Notes: a model not told the origin generated them from the letters alone. A stretch of 64,000 nt of DNA from Dysgonomonas hofstadii (GCF_014196915.1 NZ_JACIEP010000006.1:234950-298949); one strand, 5' to 3'; positions 16,657 to 26,831 are shown, counted from the stretch's first letter. Numbers and translations are program-made.

Positions 16657-17211
16657 ATGACACAAGAAATAATAATAGCAGGTTTTGGAGGACAGGGAGT
16701 ACTGTCGATGGGTAAGATTCTGGCTTATTCGGGTCTAATGGAAAACAAGGAAGTATCGTGGTTCCCATCATACGGACCCGAACAACGTGGTGGTACGGCG
16801 AATGTTACTGTGATATTGAGCGACGATCCCATCAGTTCGCCCATTGTGAATGAGTACGATATCGCCATTATCCTTAACCAGCCATCACTGGAGAAGTTTG
16901 AACCACATGTAAAGCCGGGTGGAGTTCTTATATATGATCCGAATGGATTTCAGCATCCTCCAAAAAGAAAAGATATCCATGTATATAAAATAGAGGCTGT
17001 GGATACAGCTACACAAATGAAAAACAGTAAGGCTTTCAACATGATCGTAATGGGTGGATTATTGAAAGTAAGCCCTATGGTTAAACTGGAAAATGTAATG
17101 CTCGGATTGAAGAAATCATTACCTGAACGCCATCATCACCTGTTACCGATGAATGAACAGGCGATACTAAAAGGCATGGAAGTAATTGAAGAGGTACAGA
17201 AACCTGGTTGA
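16657..17211 (+). CDS. korC: 2-oxoacid:ferredoxin oxidoreductase subunit gamma
   Basis: A 184-residue gamma subunit (POR/KOR catalytic-domain family PF01558). It begins IIIAGFGGQGVLSMGKILAYSG, followed by SYGPEQRGGTANVTVILS, the standard motifs of this family. It closes the korDABC operon, which ends in the hairpin at 17237. Confidence 0.93.
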   Translation: MTQEIIIAGFGGQGVLSMGKILAYSGLMENKEVSWFPSYGPEQRGGTANVTVILSDDPISSPIVNEYDIAIILNQPSLEKFEPHVKPGGVLIYDPNGFQHPPKRKDIHVYKIEAVDTATQMKNSKAFNMIVMGGLLKVSPMVKLENVMLGLKKSLPERHHHLLPMNEQAILKGMEVIEEVQKPG

Positions 17212-17236
17212 TCAGATTTTACTGAAATAAAGTCAT

Positions 17237-17270
17237 AAAAATAGCCTCAATTATAATTGAGGCTATTTTT
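17237..17270. terminator. Bidirectional terminator between korC and gldN
   Basis: AAAAATAGCCTCAA pairs perfectly with TTGAGGCTATTTTT around loop TTATAA. It serves the convergent ends of korC (+) and gldN (-). Confidence 0.9.
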
Positions 17271-17292
17271 TATTATCTAATAAAATAACCTT

Positions 17293-18159
17293 TTATCTTC
17301 TGTTTTGAGCTGCATAGAATTTAGATTGGATATAATCCAGTTCGTTTTCCACGCGCATACGTTCTTTGATAAGGTCTTCCATCTTAGGGTAGTAATAAGA
17401 GAGTTGCCTTACACCCACCTGATAGATACAACCTCTGTACCAACGGTTACGGATAATATCAAAAATAGATGCATTACTCAGTACCGGGGTTATATTTGCT
17501 ACGGCAACAGGCGATTTTGCTCTTGCAAAATAAACACTTACATCGTCAAACGGTATCCAGAACAATGGATAATGTTTGCCTTTATCAAACAGAACCGGAC
17601 AGATGTGTGTTACACGCACATCGCCTTTGAAAGTCTTGATATCAAAGTACCATCTTTCCTTAACCAGATAATGTAAGATCTTACCTGATGGAATATCTTC
17701 TTTCTTTACTATTACGGTATTGTTATCTCCCGCAGTGAAAGGTATCACAGCCTCTTCCAAAGCAGCCCTGCCATCAAGTTTCTTACTCTCCGACATATCA
17801 GGCTGTGCCTCATATTTATATGCATGGATCGTATTAGTACTGAGCAAATTCACGATCAGAGAGAACAAGTTCACCCTGCTTTCTGTAGATTCTACAGGAT
17901 AGAAGAATGTTTCATTACCTTCATCATCGGCAATCTGCCTGTAAATCTCTCTCGACCAGATGGTAGATGAATAATCATTCATCGAATTTTCCATAACAAA
18001 AAGCTCCCGGCTCGAGATATTGGTAACATTATCCTCTGCCGTGTTAGTTACGACATCAACCTGATCCAATATCCTTGGTCCGTTATTTGCTGTGTTTTGT
18101 GCGAAAAGTGTACTTGAAAAAAGTAACCCGCTAAACATCAATGAAATCAAATATTTCAT
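17293..18159 (-). CDS. gldN: Type IX secretion / gliding protein GldN (PorN)
   Basis: A 288-residue periplasmic protein with an N-terminal signal peptide (cleavage near TLFAQ). The body has the GldN signature: WSREIYRQIADDEGNETFFYPVE, VKERWYFDIKTFKGDVRVTHICPVLF and LFWIPFDDVSVYFARA. In the type IX secretion system GldN/PorN associates with GldK/PorK in a large ring under the outer membrane. It is the last gene of gldK-L-M-N, 23 nt downstream of gldM. Confidence 0.94.
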   Translation of the reverse strand: MKYLISLMFSGLLFSSTLFAQNTANNGPRILDQVDVVTNTAEDNVTNISSRELFVMENSMNDYSSTIWSREIYRQIADDEGNETFFYPVESTESRVNLFSLIVNLLSTNTIHAYKYEAQPDMSESKKLDGRAALEEAVIPFTAGDNNTVIVKKEDIPSGKILHYLVKERWYFDIKTFKGDVRVTHICPVLFDKGKHYPLFWIPFDDVSVYFARAKSPVAVANITPVLSNASIFDIIRNRWYRGCIYQVGVRQLSYYYPKMEDLIKERMRVENELDYIQSKFYAAQNRR

Positions 18160-18182
18160 AACTGTGTGTATTTTTGTGTTAA

Positions 18183-19751
18183 TTAATTTATTCTTACATC
18201 CATAGCATAGAGATCTTTATCTCCATCAGGCCCCCTGGCTTTAATACTTGTTATAATAATTTGCGCTCCACGCGTCATCCTTCTTATCTGGTCTAACTGG
18301 CGATCCGAAAAATTCGCTCCATTCGAAGCTTCAGAACTCATATTCCCCATTGCATCAATAGTTAATGTCCTGAAACTAAGAACTGTATATGGAATATCCA
18401 AAATACCGTCATCTATCGATGCGCTCAAAGTTTTGGTATTCAACAAAACAGATCTCGCAATAGGTCCTTTCCTATACTTCCTCGGTTGCCCGTTCTGATC
18501 TGTGTACTGAATAAACGGCAACGGATCAGGCAAAGCCCTTATCCGGAATTCCTTTGATGCAACCTGTTGAGTAGCACCATTCACTGTGGCAGATACTGCT
18601 ATAGTGAACTTCTGTCCTATACTCGAAGCTGATGGTTTTGCAATCCATCCACCTCTAGCATCAGGTGTCAGTGTTCCTCCTGTAGTAGCTCTGGCCGCGA
18701 CATTGCCCGAGGCGACTCCCGGTACAGAGATGCTGATAGGATTATTGATGCCCACATATACCACATCCATCAATGTCGGTGCTATGGTAGCCATCGGTTC
18801 CATTACAATGTATTCCTGAGTGAAATCGCGACGCAAAGGATTTCCCAAACGATCCTGCATTTCAATAAAGCCACTGAAACGCTGTGTACCCGAACCTGTA
18901 GCAGTAAATTCAAATAATCCTTTTCGTCCATCCGGTAACTCCTTACCGTTGACCTCTATTTTAGGGCTTTGCGTCGAGTCTACTGCTGCCATTATGATAT
19001 TGGCACGGTATGTCGTCCCCCGCATTACCATATTGGACTGAGGTACAACAAAGGCTCTAAGCTCATTCACCCTCATATCTTTCAAATCAATATTCTGAGC
19101 CAAAGTATTCAAGACTTCACCTTCTGCCTGTTTAATTTTAAGTTGTAATTCAGACAGGAAGGTTACGGATGAAATACTCGGCATATTCTCGAACGAAGCG
19201 ATAAGCCACGATTTATTTGCTTTTCTGGCTCTTTCAGATGGTTCGGTAGATAATGTTTTCCGGATTATTTCTTTCTTTCCATTATCATCGATATAACCAA
19301 GGATATTCTCCCGATAATTATCCAATGCGCTTTTCAGTTCATTACCCTTTCCTTTTCCTATGGCAAGCATAACTTCTGTTGTAGCACTGGTATTATCCAT
19401 CTTCTTAAGATTGTCCACATCAGCATCTTTACCGTCTGTTTCTTTGGCTATCTCAAGTTTCAGGGATTGTATAAAATCGAACAGAGAATTTGTCTTTTGC
19501 TTTACATCCTGAGCCTTATCAAACCATTCTCCAGCTTTTTCTTTATTATCGTTTTTAGACTCTTCTATAACGGAATATATTTGATTGTTACGTTCTGCCG
19601 TAACTTTTATATTCTCCTGAATATTATCGTTAATCAATACAAACCCGTCAAGAACTTCGGCTGATATATTCAACGCAAGCATCGCGATAAACACAAGATA
19701 CATCAGATTGATCATCTTCTGCCGCGTTATTTGCCCTTTACTTAATGCCAT
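18183..19751 (-). CDS. gldM: Type IX secretion motor protein GldM (PorM)
   Basis: A 522-residue protein with a single N-terminal membrane helix (about residues 12-32: MINLMYLVFIAMLALNIS) and a long periplasmic part made of a helical bundle and several beta domains, which forms the rotor shaft of the T9SS motor. MALSKGQITRQKMINLMYLV is the conserved opening of the family. Length agrees with GldM of Flavobacterium. It follows gldL by 39 nt. Confidence 0.95.
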   Translation of the reverse strand: MALSKGQITRQKMINLMYLVFIAMLALNISAEVLDGFVLINDNIQENIKVTAERNNQIYSVIEESKNDNKEKAGEWFDKAQDVKQKTNSLFDFIQSLKLEIAKETDGKDADVDNLKKMDNTSATTEVMLAIGKGKGNELKSALDNYRENILGYIDDNGKKEIIRKTLSTEPSERARKANKSWLIASFENMPSISSVTFLSELQLKIKQAEGEVLNTLAQNIDLKDMRVNELRAFVVPQSNMVMRGTTYRANIIMAAVDSTQSPKIEVNGKELPDGRKGLFEFTATGSGTQRFSGFIEMQDRLGNPLRRDFTQEYIVMEPMATIAPTLMDVVYVGINNPISISVPGVASGNVAARATTGGTLTPDARGGWIAKPSASSIGQKFTIAVSATVNGATQQVASKEFRIRALPDPLPFIQYTDQNGQPRKYRKGPIARSVLLNTKTLSASIDDGILDIPYTVLSFRTLTIDAMGNMSSEASNGANFSDRQLDQIRRMTRGAQIIITSIKARGPDGDKDLYAMDVRIN

Positions 19752-19790
19752 CGGTTATCTTGATTTTAATTTCTGACAGAGATACCTCCG

Positions 19791-20744
19791 TTAGAAATTA
19801 TTTTGGTTCATATTGTTGTTATTATTAGTTGTCATTGCCTGTAATAAACGGGCATATACATTGTTCAATGCTTCTATATGCCTTGTCATTTTTGCAGACT
19901 CTTCCCTGAACATATAACTGTCTCCAATGGCTCCATCATACAGATTTTTCATCCGTTGAAGACTATCGTTTATGTATTTGATGGCCGACATTTGTTCGGA
20001 AATCGTTTGCATCTGGGCATTGAATACTTCGTTCAAGCCCGATACATTCTGATTTAAGGTTGTCAGATTGTCTACAAAACCCTGAGTCTCTGTAACATTC
20101 TTATAAGCATCCAGCATCTTTTGTGATGCTTCATTCAATGAGTGTATTGTATTTGAAAAATCTTCCAGGTTTTGCGCTGTATTGGATAGGCTTTGCGCAT
20201 ACTCAGGAGTTATAGAACCACCCGAAACGCCGGTATTTCCTCCACCTGTATAAGAACCTGCACCTGATGAAGAGCTACCTGTAGCCACTGATCCGGAAAC
20301 AATTGTACCACCTCCCGATGACGTGCCAGCACTCGCAACAGAACCAGAGCTAACTCCGCCTCCTATAACAACAACTGAACCCGAACTTCCAACTTTACTT
20401 TTTCCTGTATTTGCCGTTGCTGCTATATTTTTCGGATCTGCTGGTGCATCACCAACTATACCTGAAGTTCCACCAATCAGAATACCTCCTCCGGCAACAC
20501 CTGCATCCTGAACTCCTGTTGCAGTAGCGCTGGTAGACGAATAGTCCAACCCCGCTGCGACAAAGACTATAACCTCAACGATCAATCCAACCATAAGGAA
20601 ATAATCCCAGATTCCTCCAAAATGCATAATCTTGCACATCGCGCCGAATATAACTACGGCAGCACCCCAGCTATATATAAGGTTGAACACTATTTGCCCT
20701 CTGCGGCTGGCTAAAAACTGTTTAAAATTATGCAATTTTCCCAT
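19791..20744 (-). CDS. gldL: Type IX secretion motor protein GldL (PorL) with long Gly/Ser linker
   Basis: A 317-residue inner-membrane stator protein. Two membrane helices span about residues 18-38 and 46-66; the conserved acidic residue in helix 2 (E57 in MVGLIVEVIVF), needed for proton use in characterised GldL, is present. Residues about 68-175 are a low-complexity linker of Gly, Ser, Thr and Val that is unusually long, followed by a coiled-coil C-terminal part (SLSNTAQNLEDFSNTIHSL onward) and an Asn-rich tail. The GldLM motor uses the proton gradient to power T9SS. Confidence 0.94.
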   Translation of the reverse strand: MGKLHNFKQFLASRRGQIVFNLIYSWGAAVVIFGAMCKIMHFGGIWDYFLMVGLIVEVIVFVAAGLDYSSTSATATGVQDAGVAGGGILIGGTSGIVGDAPADPKNIAATANTGKSKVGSSGSVVVIGGGVSSGSVASAGTSSGGGTIVSGSVATGSSSSGAGSYTGGGNTGVSGGSITPEYAQSLSNTAQNLEDFSNTIHSLNEASQKMLDAYKNVTETQGFVDNLTTLNQNVSGLNEVFNAQMQTISEQMSAIKYINDSLQRMKNLYDGAIGDSYMFREESAKMTRHIEALNNVYARLLQAMTTNNNNNMNQNNF

Positions 20745-20805
20745 ACACTCAATAAATATTACAAATCCACAATACTAATATAACGGTGGATATCCGTTTT
20801 TAGTA

Positions 20806-22971
20806 TTATCTGAGTTTTCCTTTTTGGTCTACTCCCCATGATCTCACACATCTGAATCCGATGAATGAGCGTCCTTTATCCTGGAATTCTACCGATCTGT
20901 CTCCGGATTTTACCGTAGCATCCTTCCATGATCCACCTTTAATGATCTTACGTTTCAAAATAGCAGGATCGGCAAGAACTGCTCTGTAACTGAAATCAGG
21001 GTTAGCTTCATCAGCCATACGGTCTACAGATTCGGTAAATGTAGTTGTAGTCCACTCTGCCACATTACCTGCCATATCATACAGTCCAAAACGGTTTGGC
21101 AAGAACGTAGCTACCGGTGAAACCAGATCCTTAAGATCCTGAGATGCACGGAAATTTGCATGAGCTAAACCATCTGTTGTATGTGTCGCATTTGAGAACC
21201 AAGGGTACTCAAGTTCTGTACGTCCATTTCTTGCAGCGAATTCCCATTCGGCTTCTGTAGGTAATCTATAACCCTCAAACCCGTCATTAGGGCATTTGCC
21301 ATCATTGATATAACGATCGGTACGCCATGCACAATAAGCATCGGCAGCTTCCCAGGATACGCCTACTACAGGGAAGTTATCATAAGCCTTTGATGTAAAA
21401 TAATGCTCGGCGTATTGTTCGCTCTTAGCATTAGCAAAGTCAGTCATCCAACTCAGCACATCAGGGTAAACATTTATAATATATGTATTGGTGAAATCTA
21501 CTTTATCCCCATGAGATGTTCTGGATAATGTTTCGCGCACAATATCACCTCTCATATTTACATAAGCTGTATCTTTCGTTATTACGATAGACTTGGCTTC
21601 ACCTTCACGCATTTTTCCCAAAAATGCATAATAGCTCTTCGTATCGAACCATTCATATTTATAATTCAGTGAAGATTTTGCATAGCCACCTTTATCTGCT
21701 CCATAAGGATTACCTCCCACTACGCTATTTATAGCTGCAGCCTGACGATCTGTCGGATTTTTCCATGGGATTGACTTATGCCAGTTCAAACGCTGTGTCA
21801 CAGGGGCATCCGGACTTTCCGGACGGACAGGCATTTTAAAGGTAGGATCACCACCATAAGCAGGATCTGCAAGCCTTTCTCTCACTATAGAGTCACGTAC
21901 CCAGTATACAAATTCACGATATTGCTTATTAGTCACCTCTGTTTCATCCATCCAGAACGGGCTTACAGCAACTAATTTGCGAGGTACTGAATCTCCCCAT
22001 AACGGATCGATACCTGTTCCCATTTCGATATTACCTCCGGGCACCAATACCATATTATCGCAGGCACGTGCAATATTATATGGTAATAGCAAACGAGTCT
22101 CTATGGCCGGATCTATATATTTTGGATCGCCGAATTTATAAGTTACACCCAATGTTGCCTGAGCGATACCGTTACTGTTCATATCTCCTCTTTGTCCATC
22201 AAATTCATCACCGACAAAAGCAACACGGCCTTCGCCGTATAACTGCCAATTTCTTGTAAAATTGAAACCCAGGTTCAAACCGGCACTACCGCCAAAGAAT
22301 GTACCTGTAAGGGTTCCTCTATGCGCAAATCGCTGGTACATACCAAGACCGACAAAAGGATTTACCTCAAATTTACGGTTTGGCTGATAACCAGAAACCA
22401 GGTTAATGAGACTTAACATCACATCACCTGTTATACTTATATAACGCATATGCTGCATATAATAATTCTCATTTGGCCCCCACTTTGTCGGATGCCATAT
22501 TTTTGTGCCTCCGGCATCAACATCGCTATAGGCATAGTCGACACCTTCTTGCCAGCCCATATAATCCCATGCAGGATCTTTTGTCATTAGGCCAACTTCA
22601 TTCGAACCTGTGCCTTGCTTCCACCAACGGGAATAAAGACCGCTCCATCCATCATTGAAGCCATGTAAGCTACCTCCGGAAAGTTGCATACGTATCGAGA
22701 AAATATTACTTACCCGACGTCCGATACTCAATGTAGGAGCAAATGTCAGCCTGTCAGAAAACGAAGTCCTGTTACCGGGAACCCCGTTATCATCTTCTCC
22801 CACATATAATTGTAGACCTCCACCAACGGATATAAACCATAGTGGATCTTTTAACAGGTATTCGTTTCGTGAAGGAATTGAATACTGCTCAGTTCGTCTA
22901 TCTACCTGAGCAAATGAGGCTATTGATACACAGAGCAATAGCAGTGAAGTTAGTAAAGTCTTTTTGTTCAT
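20806..22971 (-). CDS. gldK: GldK (PorK) fused to an N-terminal outer-membrane beta-barrel domain
   Basis: Two domains occur in one 721-residue chain. After a signal peptide that ends SIASFAQVD (SPI type, no lipobox), residues about 40-290 look like an eight-stranded outer-membrane barrel: alternating strands such as DPLWFISVGGGLQLYVGED, FAPTLSIGRRVSNIFSIRMQLSGGS, FEVNPFVGLGMYQRF and a terminal ATLGVTYKFG. Residues about 305-715 form the FGE-sulfatase-like GldK domain (MVLVPGGNIEMGTG, FWMDETEVTNKQYREFV, YRLPTEAEWEFAARNG, GLYDMAGNVAEWTTTTF, GFRCVRSWG). Characterised GldK/PorK are lipoproteins of about 450-490 residues without a barrel. Here the barrel probably provides the membrane anchor. The gene leads gldL-M-N. 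Confidence 0.9.
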   Translation of the reverse strand: MNKKTLLTSLLLLCVSIASFAQVDRRTEQYSIPSRNEYLLKDPLWFISVGGGLQLYVGEDDNGVPGNRTSFSDRLTFAPTLSIGRRVSNIFSIRMQLSGGSLHGFNDGWSGLYSRWWKQGTGSNEVGLMTKDPAWDYMGWQEGVDYAYSDVDAGGTKIWHPTKWGPNENYYMQHMRYISITGDVMLSLINLVSGYQPNRKFEVNPFVGLGMYQRFAHRGTLTGTFFGGSAGLNLGFNFTRNWQLYGEGRVAFVGDEFDGQRGDMNSNGIAQATLGVTYKFGDPKYIDPAIETRLLLPYNIARACDNMVLVPGGNIEMGTGIDPLWGDSVPRKLVAVSPFWMDETEVTNKQYREFVYWVRDSIVRERLADPAYGGDPTFKMPVRPESPDAPVTQRLNWHKSIPWKNPTDRQAAAINSVVGGNPYGADKGGYAKSSLNYKYEWFDTKSYYAFLGKMREGEAKSIVITKDTAYVNMRGDIVRETLSRTSHGDKVDFTNTYIINVYPDVLSWMTDFANAKSEQYAEHYFTSKAYDNFPVVGVSWEAADAYCAWRTDRYINDGKCPNDGFEGYRLPTEAEWEFAARNGRTELEYPWFSNATHTTDGLAHANFRASQDLKDLVSPVATFLPNRFGLYDMAGNVAEWTTTTFTESVDRMADEANPDFSYRAVLADPAILKRKIIKGGSWKDATVKSGDRSVEFQDKGRSFIGFRCVRSWGVDQKGKLR

Positions 22972-23009
22972 ATGTTCTATCAGTTATAATAACTATATAT
23001 CAGGTGTGG

Positions 23010-23017
23010 CAAAGATA
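23010..23017 (-). promoter_or_regulatory. Probable -7 element of gldKLMN
   Basis: On the minus strand TATCTTTG matches TAnnTTTG, about 38 nt upstream of the gldK start. No clear -33 element. Confidence 0.5.
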
Positions 23018-23101
23018 ATATATATTTTTTTAATTATTAATGAATTTACACACTAAATATAACTATTTCAGTCTCAATAATGTTCTTAAAAATTGTTTTT
23101 T

Positions 23102-23142
23102 AACAAAAAAAGAAAGGTAAAACTTGTTAGTTTTACCTTTCT
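23102..23142 (-). terminator. Terminator after nifJ
   Basis: A perfect 13-bp stem (AGAAAGGTAAAAC with GTTTTACCTTTCT), six-nt loop, followed on the minus strand by TTTTTTTGTTA. Confidence 0.9.
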
Positions 23143-23176
23143 GGTATTTATAGAAAATTAACTATTAAACAAATAA

Positions 23177-26100
23177 TTAATTTTGCAGTTCTGAACTTTC
23201 GTCAAATTTATCGAATGATGTTTCAGCCGCCAACCGCTGATAGCTTCTATAACGCCACATAGCATTATTCTGAGCGGCCTGGTACAATTCTTCAGATTCG
23301 GATGGATTTGATTTTTGAAGGGATGTGTAACGAACCTCCCCTTTCAGGTAATCCTGGAATTTACTCCAATCCGGCTCTTTGCTATCCATTGTAAACGGAT
23401 TCTTACCCTCTTCTTCCAACATTGGGTTGTAACGCCACAAGTGCCAGTATCCGCATGCAACCGCTGCTTTTTCTTCATCCTGTGCATGTCCCATACCTTT
23501 ACGCAATCCATGGCTGATACATGGAGAGTATGCAATCACCAATGACGGGCCTTTGTACTCTTCTGCTTCTTTAATAGCTTTGAGGCACTGTCCCTGATTT
23601 GCTCCCATAGCAACCTGTGCTACATAAACATAACCATAAGTTGCAGCGATCATACCAAGATCTTTCTTACGAATCTTCTTACCTGCAGCGGCAAATTTAG
23701 CAACGGCAGCTACCGGAGTAGATTTGGATGACTGACCTCCTGTATTGGAATAAACTTCTGTATCAAGCACAAGAATATTTATATCTTCACCCGAAGCGAT
23801 CACATGGTCGAGACCACCGAAACCTATATCGTATGCCCAACCGTCACCACCAAATATCCAGATAGAACGCTTGATGATATATTGTTTCAATGAATAGATC
23901 TCTTTGCAGTAATCGCAATTTTCTTTCTCTTTTTCAAGCAATGGCATGATCTGAGCATGAAGTTCTTTTGTTTTTTCAGACTCATCTTTGTTTTCAATCC
24001 ACTCTTTGTATAATGCTTTCAGTTCAGGAGAACATTTATCGCAATCCTGAGCCTGAGTCATCAGTTTTACCAGCCTGTCACGCATTGTAATGTTAGCCAA
24101 AGCATAACCAAGACCAAATTCAGCATTATCTTCGAATAATGAGTTTGCCCAAGCCGGGCCTTTACCTTCCTCATTCTTACGATAAGGAGTCGAAGGTGCA
24201 GAACCACCATATATAGATGTACAACCTGTAGCATTGGCAATCAACATGCGGTCTCCGAATAACTGAGTCACAAGTTTGATATATGGAGTTTCTCCACAAC
24301 CGGAACAAGCACCCGAGAACTCAAACAACGGAGTAGCAAACTGTGAATTTTTCACATTCAGTTTAGTATCCACAAGATGAGCCTTGCTTGTTACATTTTT
24401 GACCATGAAATCCCAATTGTTTTGCTCAGGGAATTGTGTTCCGATCTCAACCATTTTAAGGGCTGAATTCCCTTTCTTACCCGGACATATATCGGCACAA
24501 TTACCACAACCAAGACAATCGAGCACATCCACCTGAATGCGGAATGCCATACCATCAAACTGTTTTCCTTGCGCTTTCAGCAATTCTACATCCTGAGGAG
24601 CTTTTGACTGTTCTGTAGCATCCAGCACAAATGGACGGATAGTAGCGTGAGGACAAACATAAGCACATTGGTTACATTGAATACAGTTTTCAGCTTCCCA
24701 AACAGGAACGAACGCTGCAACCCCACGTTTTTCGTATTCAGTCGTACCATGATCCCATGTACCATCTTCACGGCCTACGAATACCGATACAGGAAGATCG
24801 TATCCACGCTGAGCATTTACCGGACGAACCACTCTTTTGATAAATTCAGGAGCATCGTCTTCTTCCGGTTTGCCAACCACGATATTAGCCCATTCTGCAG
24901 GAACCGGAACTTTCTCGATTTCAATACCACGGTCAACGGCAGCATAATTCTTATTTATTACATCCTCTCCTTTACGTCCGTAAGACTTAACGATGAATTT
25001 CTTCATCTGCTCTACAGCCAGATCGTAAGGTATCACATTCGAGATTTTAAAGAAAGCTGATTGAAGGATAGTATTTGTACGGCCACCAAGACCAATTTCA
25101 GTCGCAATCTTAGTTGCGTTGATAATATAGAAATTGATATTGTTTACTGCCAGATATTTCTTCACATGGTCGGGAAGGTAGTTACCTACTTCATCCGCAC
25201 TCCATACCGAGTTCAACAGGAATGTACCATTTTTCTTCAACCCCTTAGTTACATCATAAAGATGAAGGTAAGCAGGCACATGGCATGCTACAAAGTTTGG
25301 TGTATTAACCAAATAAGTAGAACGGATAGGATTGTCACCGAAACGAAGGTGAGACGCTGTAAATCCACCCGATTTCTTCGAGTCGTAAGCAAAGTATGCC
25401 TGACAATATTTATTGGTATTATCTCCAATAATCTTAACAGTGTTCTTGTTAGCACCTACAGTACCATCCGAACCTAATCCGTAGAATTTAGCTTCGTATG
25501 CAGACTCGTCTACTGCAACTTCTTCTTTTAACGGAAGAGATTTGAAAGTAACGTCGTCTACTATACCGATTGTGAAATCGTTCTTAGGCATAGCCATTGC
25601 CAGATTTTCGTATACTGACATTATCTGTGCCGGAGTAGTATCTTTAGAAGAAAGTCCATAGATACCACCAACAATAAGCGGAGCATCTTCTTTTCCATAG
25701 AAAGAATCTTTCGTATCCATGTACAATGGCTGGCCAGGAGCTCCCGGTTCTTTGGTACGGTCGAGAACGGCTATTCTCTTCGCCGTTTTAGGTATCGCAC
25801 CTAAGAATGCTTCCACTTTGAACGGCCGATAAAGGTGAACAGCTACCAGACCTACTTTTTCGCCTTTAGCGTTCAGGTAGTCCACTGTTTCTTTGATAGC
25901 CTCTGTTACAGAACCCATAGCGATGATCACACGGTCTGCATCTTCTGCTCCGTAGTAATCGAACAGGTTATATTTGCGTCCTGTTATTTCAGATATCTTA
26001 GCAAGATACTTTTCTACTATTTCGGGTACTGCTTCGTAGAATTTATTTGAAGCTTCACGAGACTGGAAATAAATATCATCGTTCTGAGCTGTACCACGTG

Positions 26101-26749
26101 TCACAGGGTTTTCAGGATTCAATGCTCTTTCGCGAAATGCTTTTACTGCGTCCCAGTTTACCAATGGTATAAGGTCTTCCTGCTGCATCTCCTCTACTTT
26201 CTGTATCTCGTGAGATGTACGGAATCCGTCGAAAATATTCATGAACGGAATACGAGCTTCGAGAGTTGCCAGATGAGGTACCGCCGACAAGTCCATCACT
26301 TCCTGAACCGAACCGGAGAAGAACATAGCAAAACCTGTCTGACGGGCAGCCATCACGTCCTGATGGTCTCCGAATATTGATAAAGCCTGAGCAGCTAGAG
26401 CACGTGCCGAAATATGGAATACGCTGGGAAGAAGCTCTCCTGCGATTTTGTACATATTAGGAATCATCAACAACAAACCTTGCGATGCTGTATAAGTTGT
26501 TGTCAGAGCGCCTGCCTGCAATGAACCGTGAACTGCACCGGCAGCTCCTGCTTCCGATTGCATTTCCTGAACTTTAAGTATCTCGCCGAATATATTTTTG
26601 CGTCCGGCGGCAGCCCATTCATCTACATATTCTGCCATAGTAGACGATGGTGTGATAGGATAGATCGAGGCCACCTCGCTGAACATATATGATATATGAG
26701 CTGCGGCCTGATTACCGTCACATGTTAGGAATTTTTTTTGTTTAGCCAT
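23177..26749 (-). CDS. nifJ: Pyruvate:ferredoxin (flavodoxin) oxidoreductase
   Basis: A 1190-residue single-chain enzyme that oxidises pyruvate to acetyl-CoA and CO2 with reduction of ferredoxin; it is central to anaerobic sugar metabolism. All expected domains are present in order: N-terminal TPP pyrimidine domain (YPITPSSTMAE, residues 35-45), gamma domain (GLGSDGTVGANKNTVK), a two-cluster ferredoxin domain (CIQCNQCAYVCPHATIRP and CLGCGNCADICPGKKG), and the TPP domain (GGDGWAYDIGFGGLDHVI, TEVYSNTGGQSSKSTP) with the separate CDKC/CDYC cysteines. Full length. It is monocistronic, with a strong terminator. Confidence 0.97.
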   Translation of the reverse strand: MAKQKKFLTCDGNQAAAHISYMFSEVASIYPITPSSTMAEYVDEWAAAGRKNIFGEILKVQEMQSEAGAAGAVHGSLQAGALTTTYTASQGLLLMIPNMYKIAGELLPSVFHISARALAAQALSIFGDHQDVMAARQTGFAMFFSGSVQEVMDLSAVPHLATLEARIPFMNIFDGFRTSHEIQKVEEMQQEDLIPLVNWDAVKAFRERALNPENPVTRGTAQNDDIYFQSREASNKFYEAVPEIVEKYLAKISEITGRKYNLFDYYGAEDADRVIIAMGSVTEAIKETVDYLNAKGEKVGLVAVHLYRPFKVEAFLGAIPKTAKRIAVLDRTKEPGAPGQPLYMDTKDSFYGKEDAPLIVGGIYGLSSKDTTPAQIMSVYENLAMAMPKNDFTIGIVDDVTFKSLPLKEEVAVDESAYEAKFYGLGSDGTVGANKNTVKIIGDNTNKYCQAYFAYDSKKSGGFTASHLRFGDNPIRSTYLVNTPNFVACHVPAYLHLYDVTKGLKKNGTFLLNSVWSADEVGNYLPDHVKKYLAVNNINFYIINATKIATEIGLGGRTNTILQSAFFKISNVIPYDLAVEQMKKFIVKSYGRKGEDVINKNYAAVDRGIEIEKVPVPAEWANIVVGKPEEDDAPEFIKRVVRPVNAQRGYDLPVSVFVGREDGTWDHGTTEYEKRGVAAFVPVWEAENCIQCNQCAYVCPHATIRPFVLDATEQSKAPQDVELLKAQGKQFDGMAFRIQVDVLDCLGCGNCADICPGKKGNSALKMVEIGTQFPEQNNWDFMVKNVTSKAHLVDTKLNVKNSQFATPLFEFSGACSGCGETPYIKLVTQLFGDRMLIANATGCTSIYGGSAPSTPYRKNEEGKGPAWANSLFEDNAEFGLGYALANITMRDRLVKLMTQAQDCDKCSPELKALYKEWIENKDESEKTKELHAQIMPLLEKEKENCDYCKEIYSLKQYIIKRSIWIFGGDGWAYDIGFGGLDHVIASGEDINILVLDTEVYSNTGGQSSKSTPVAAVAKFAAAGKKIRKKDLGMIAATYGYVYVAQVAMGANQGQCLKAIKEAEEYKGPSLVIAYSPCISHGLRKGMGHAQDEEKAAVACGYWHLWRYNPMLEEEGKNPFTMDSKEPDWSKFQDYLKGEVRYTSLQKSNPSESEELYQAAQNNAMWRYRSYQRLAAETSFDKFDESSELQN

Positions 26750-26831
26750 ACTTTTAGTAATAGTTGATTATCTTGTATTGAACTTATTTACTCTGTATAT
26801 AACACAGATATTACGTCTGTTGATTTCTTTT

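Larger units (their letters stand above)
22972..23176. other. Spacer between nifJ and gldK
   Basis: This 205-bp spacer holds a gld promoter element (23010-23017, minus strand) and the nifJ terminator hairpin (23102-23142). Confidence 0.6.
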
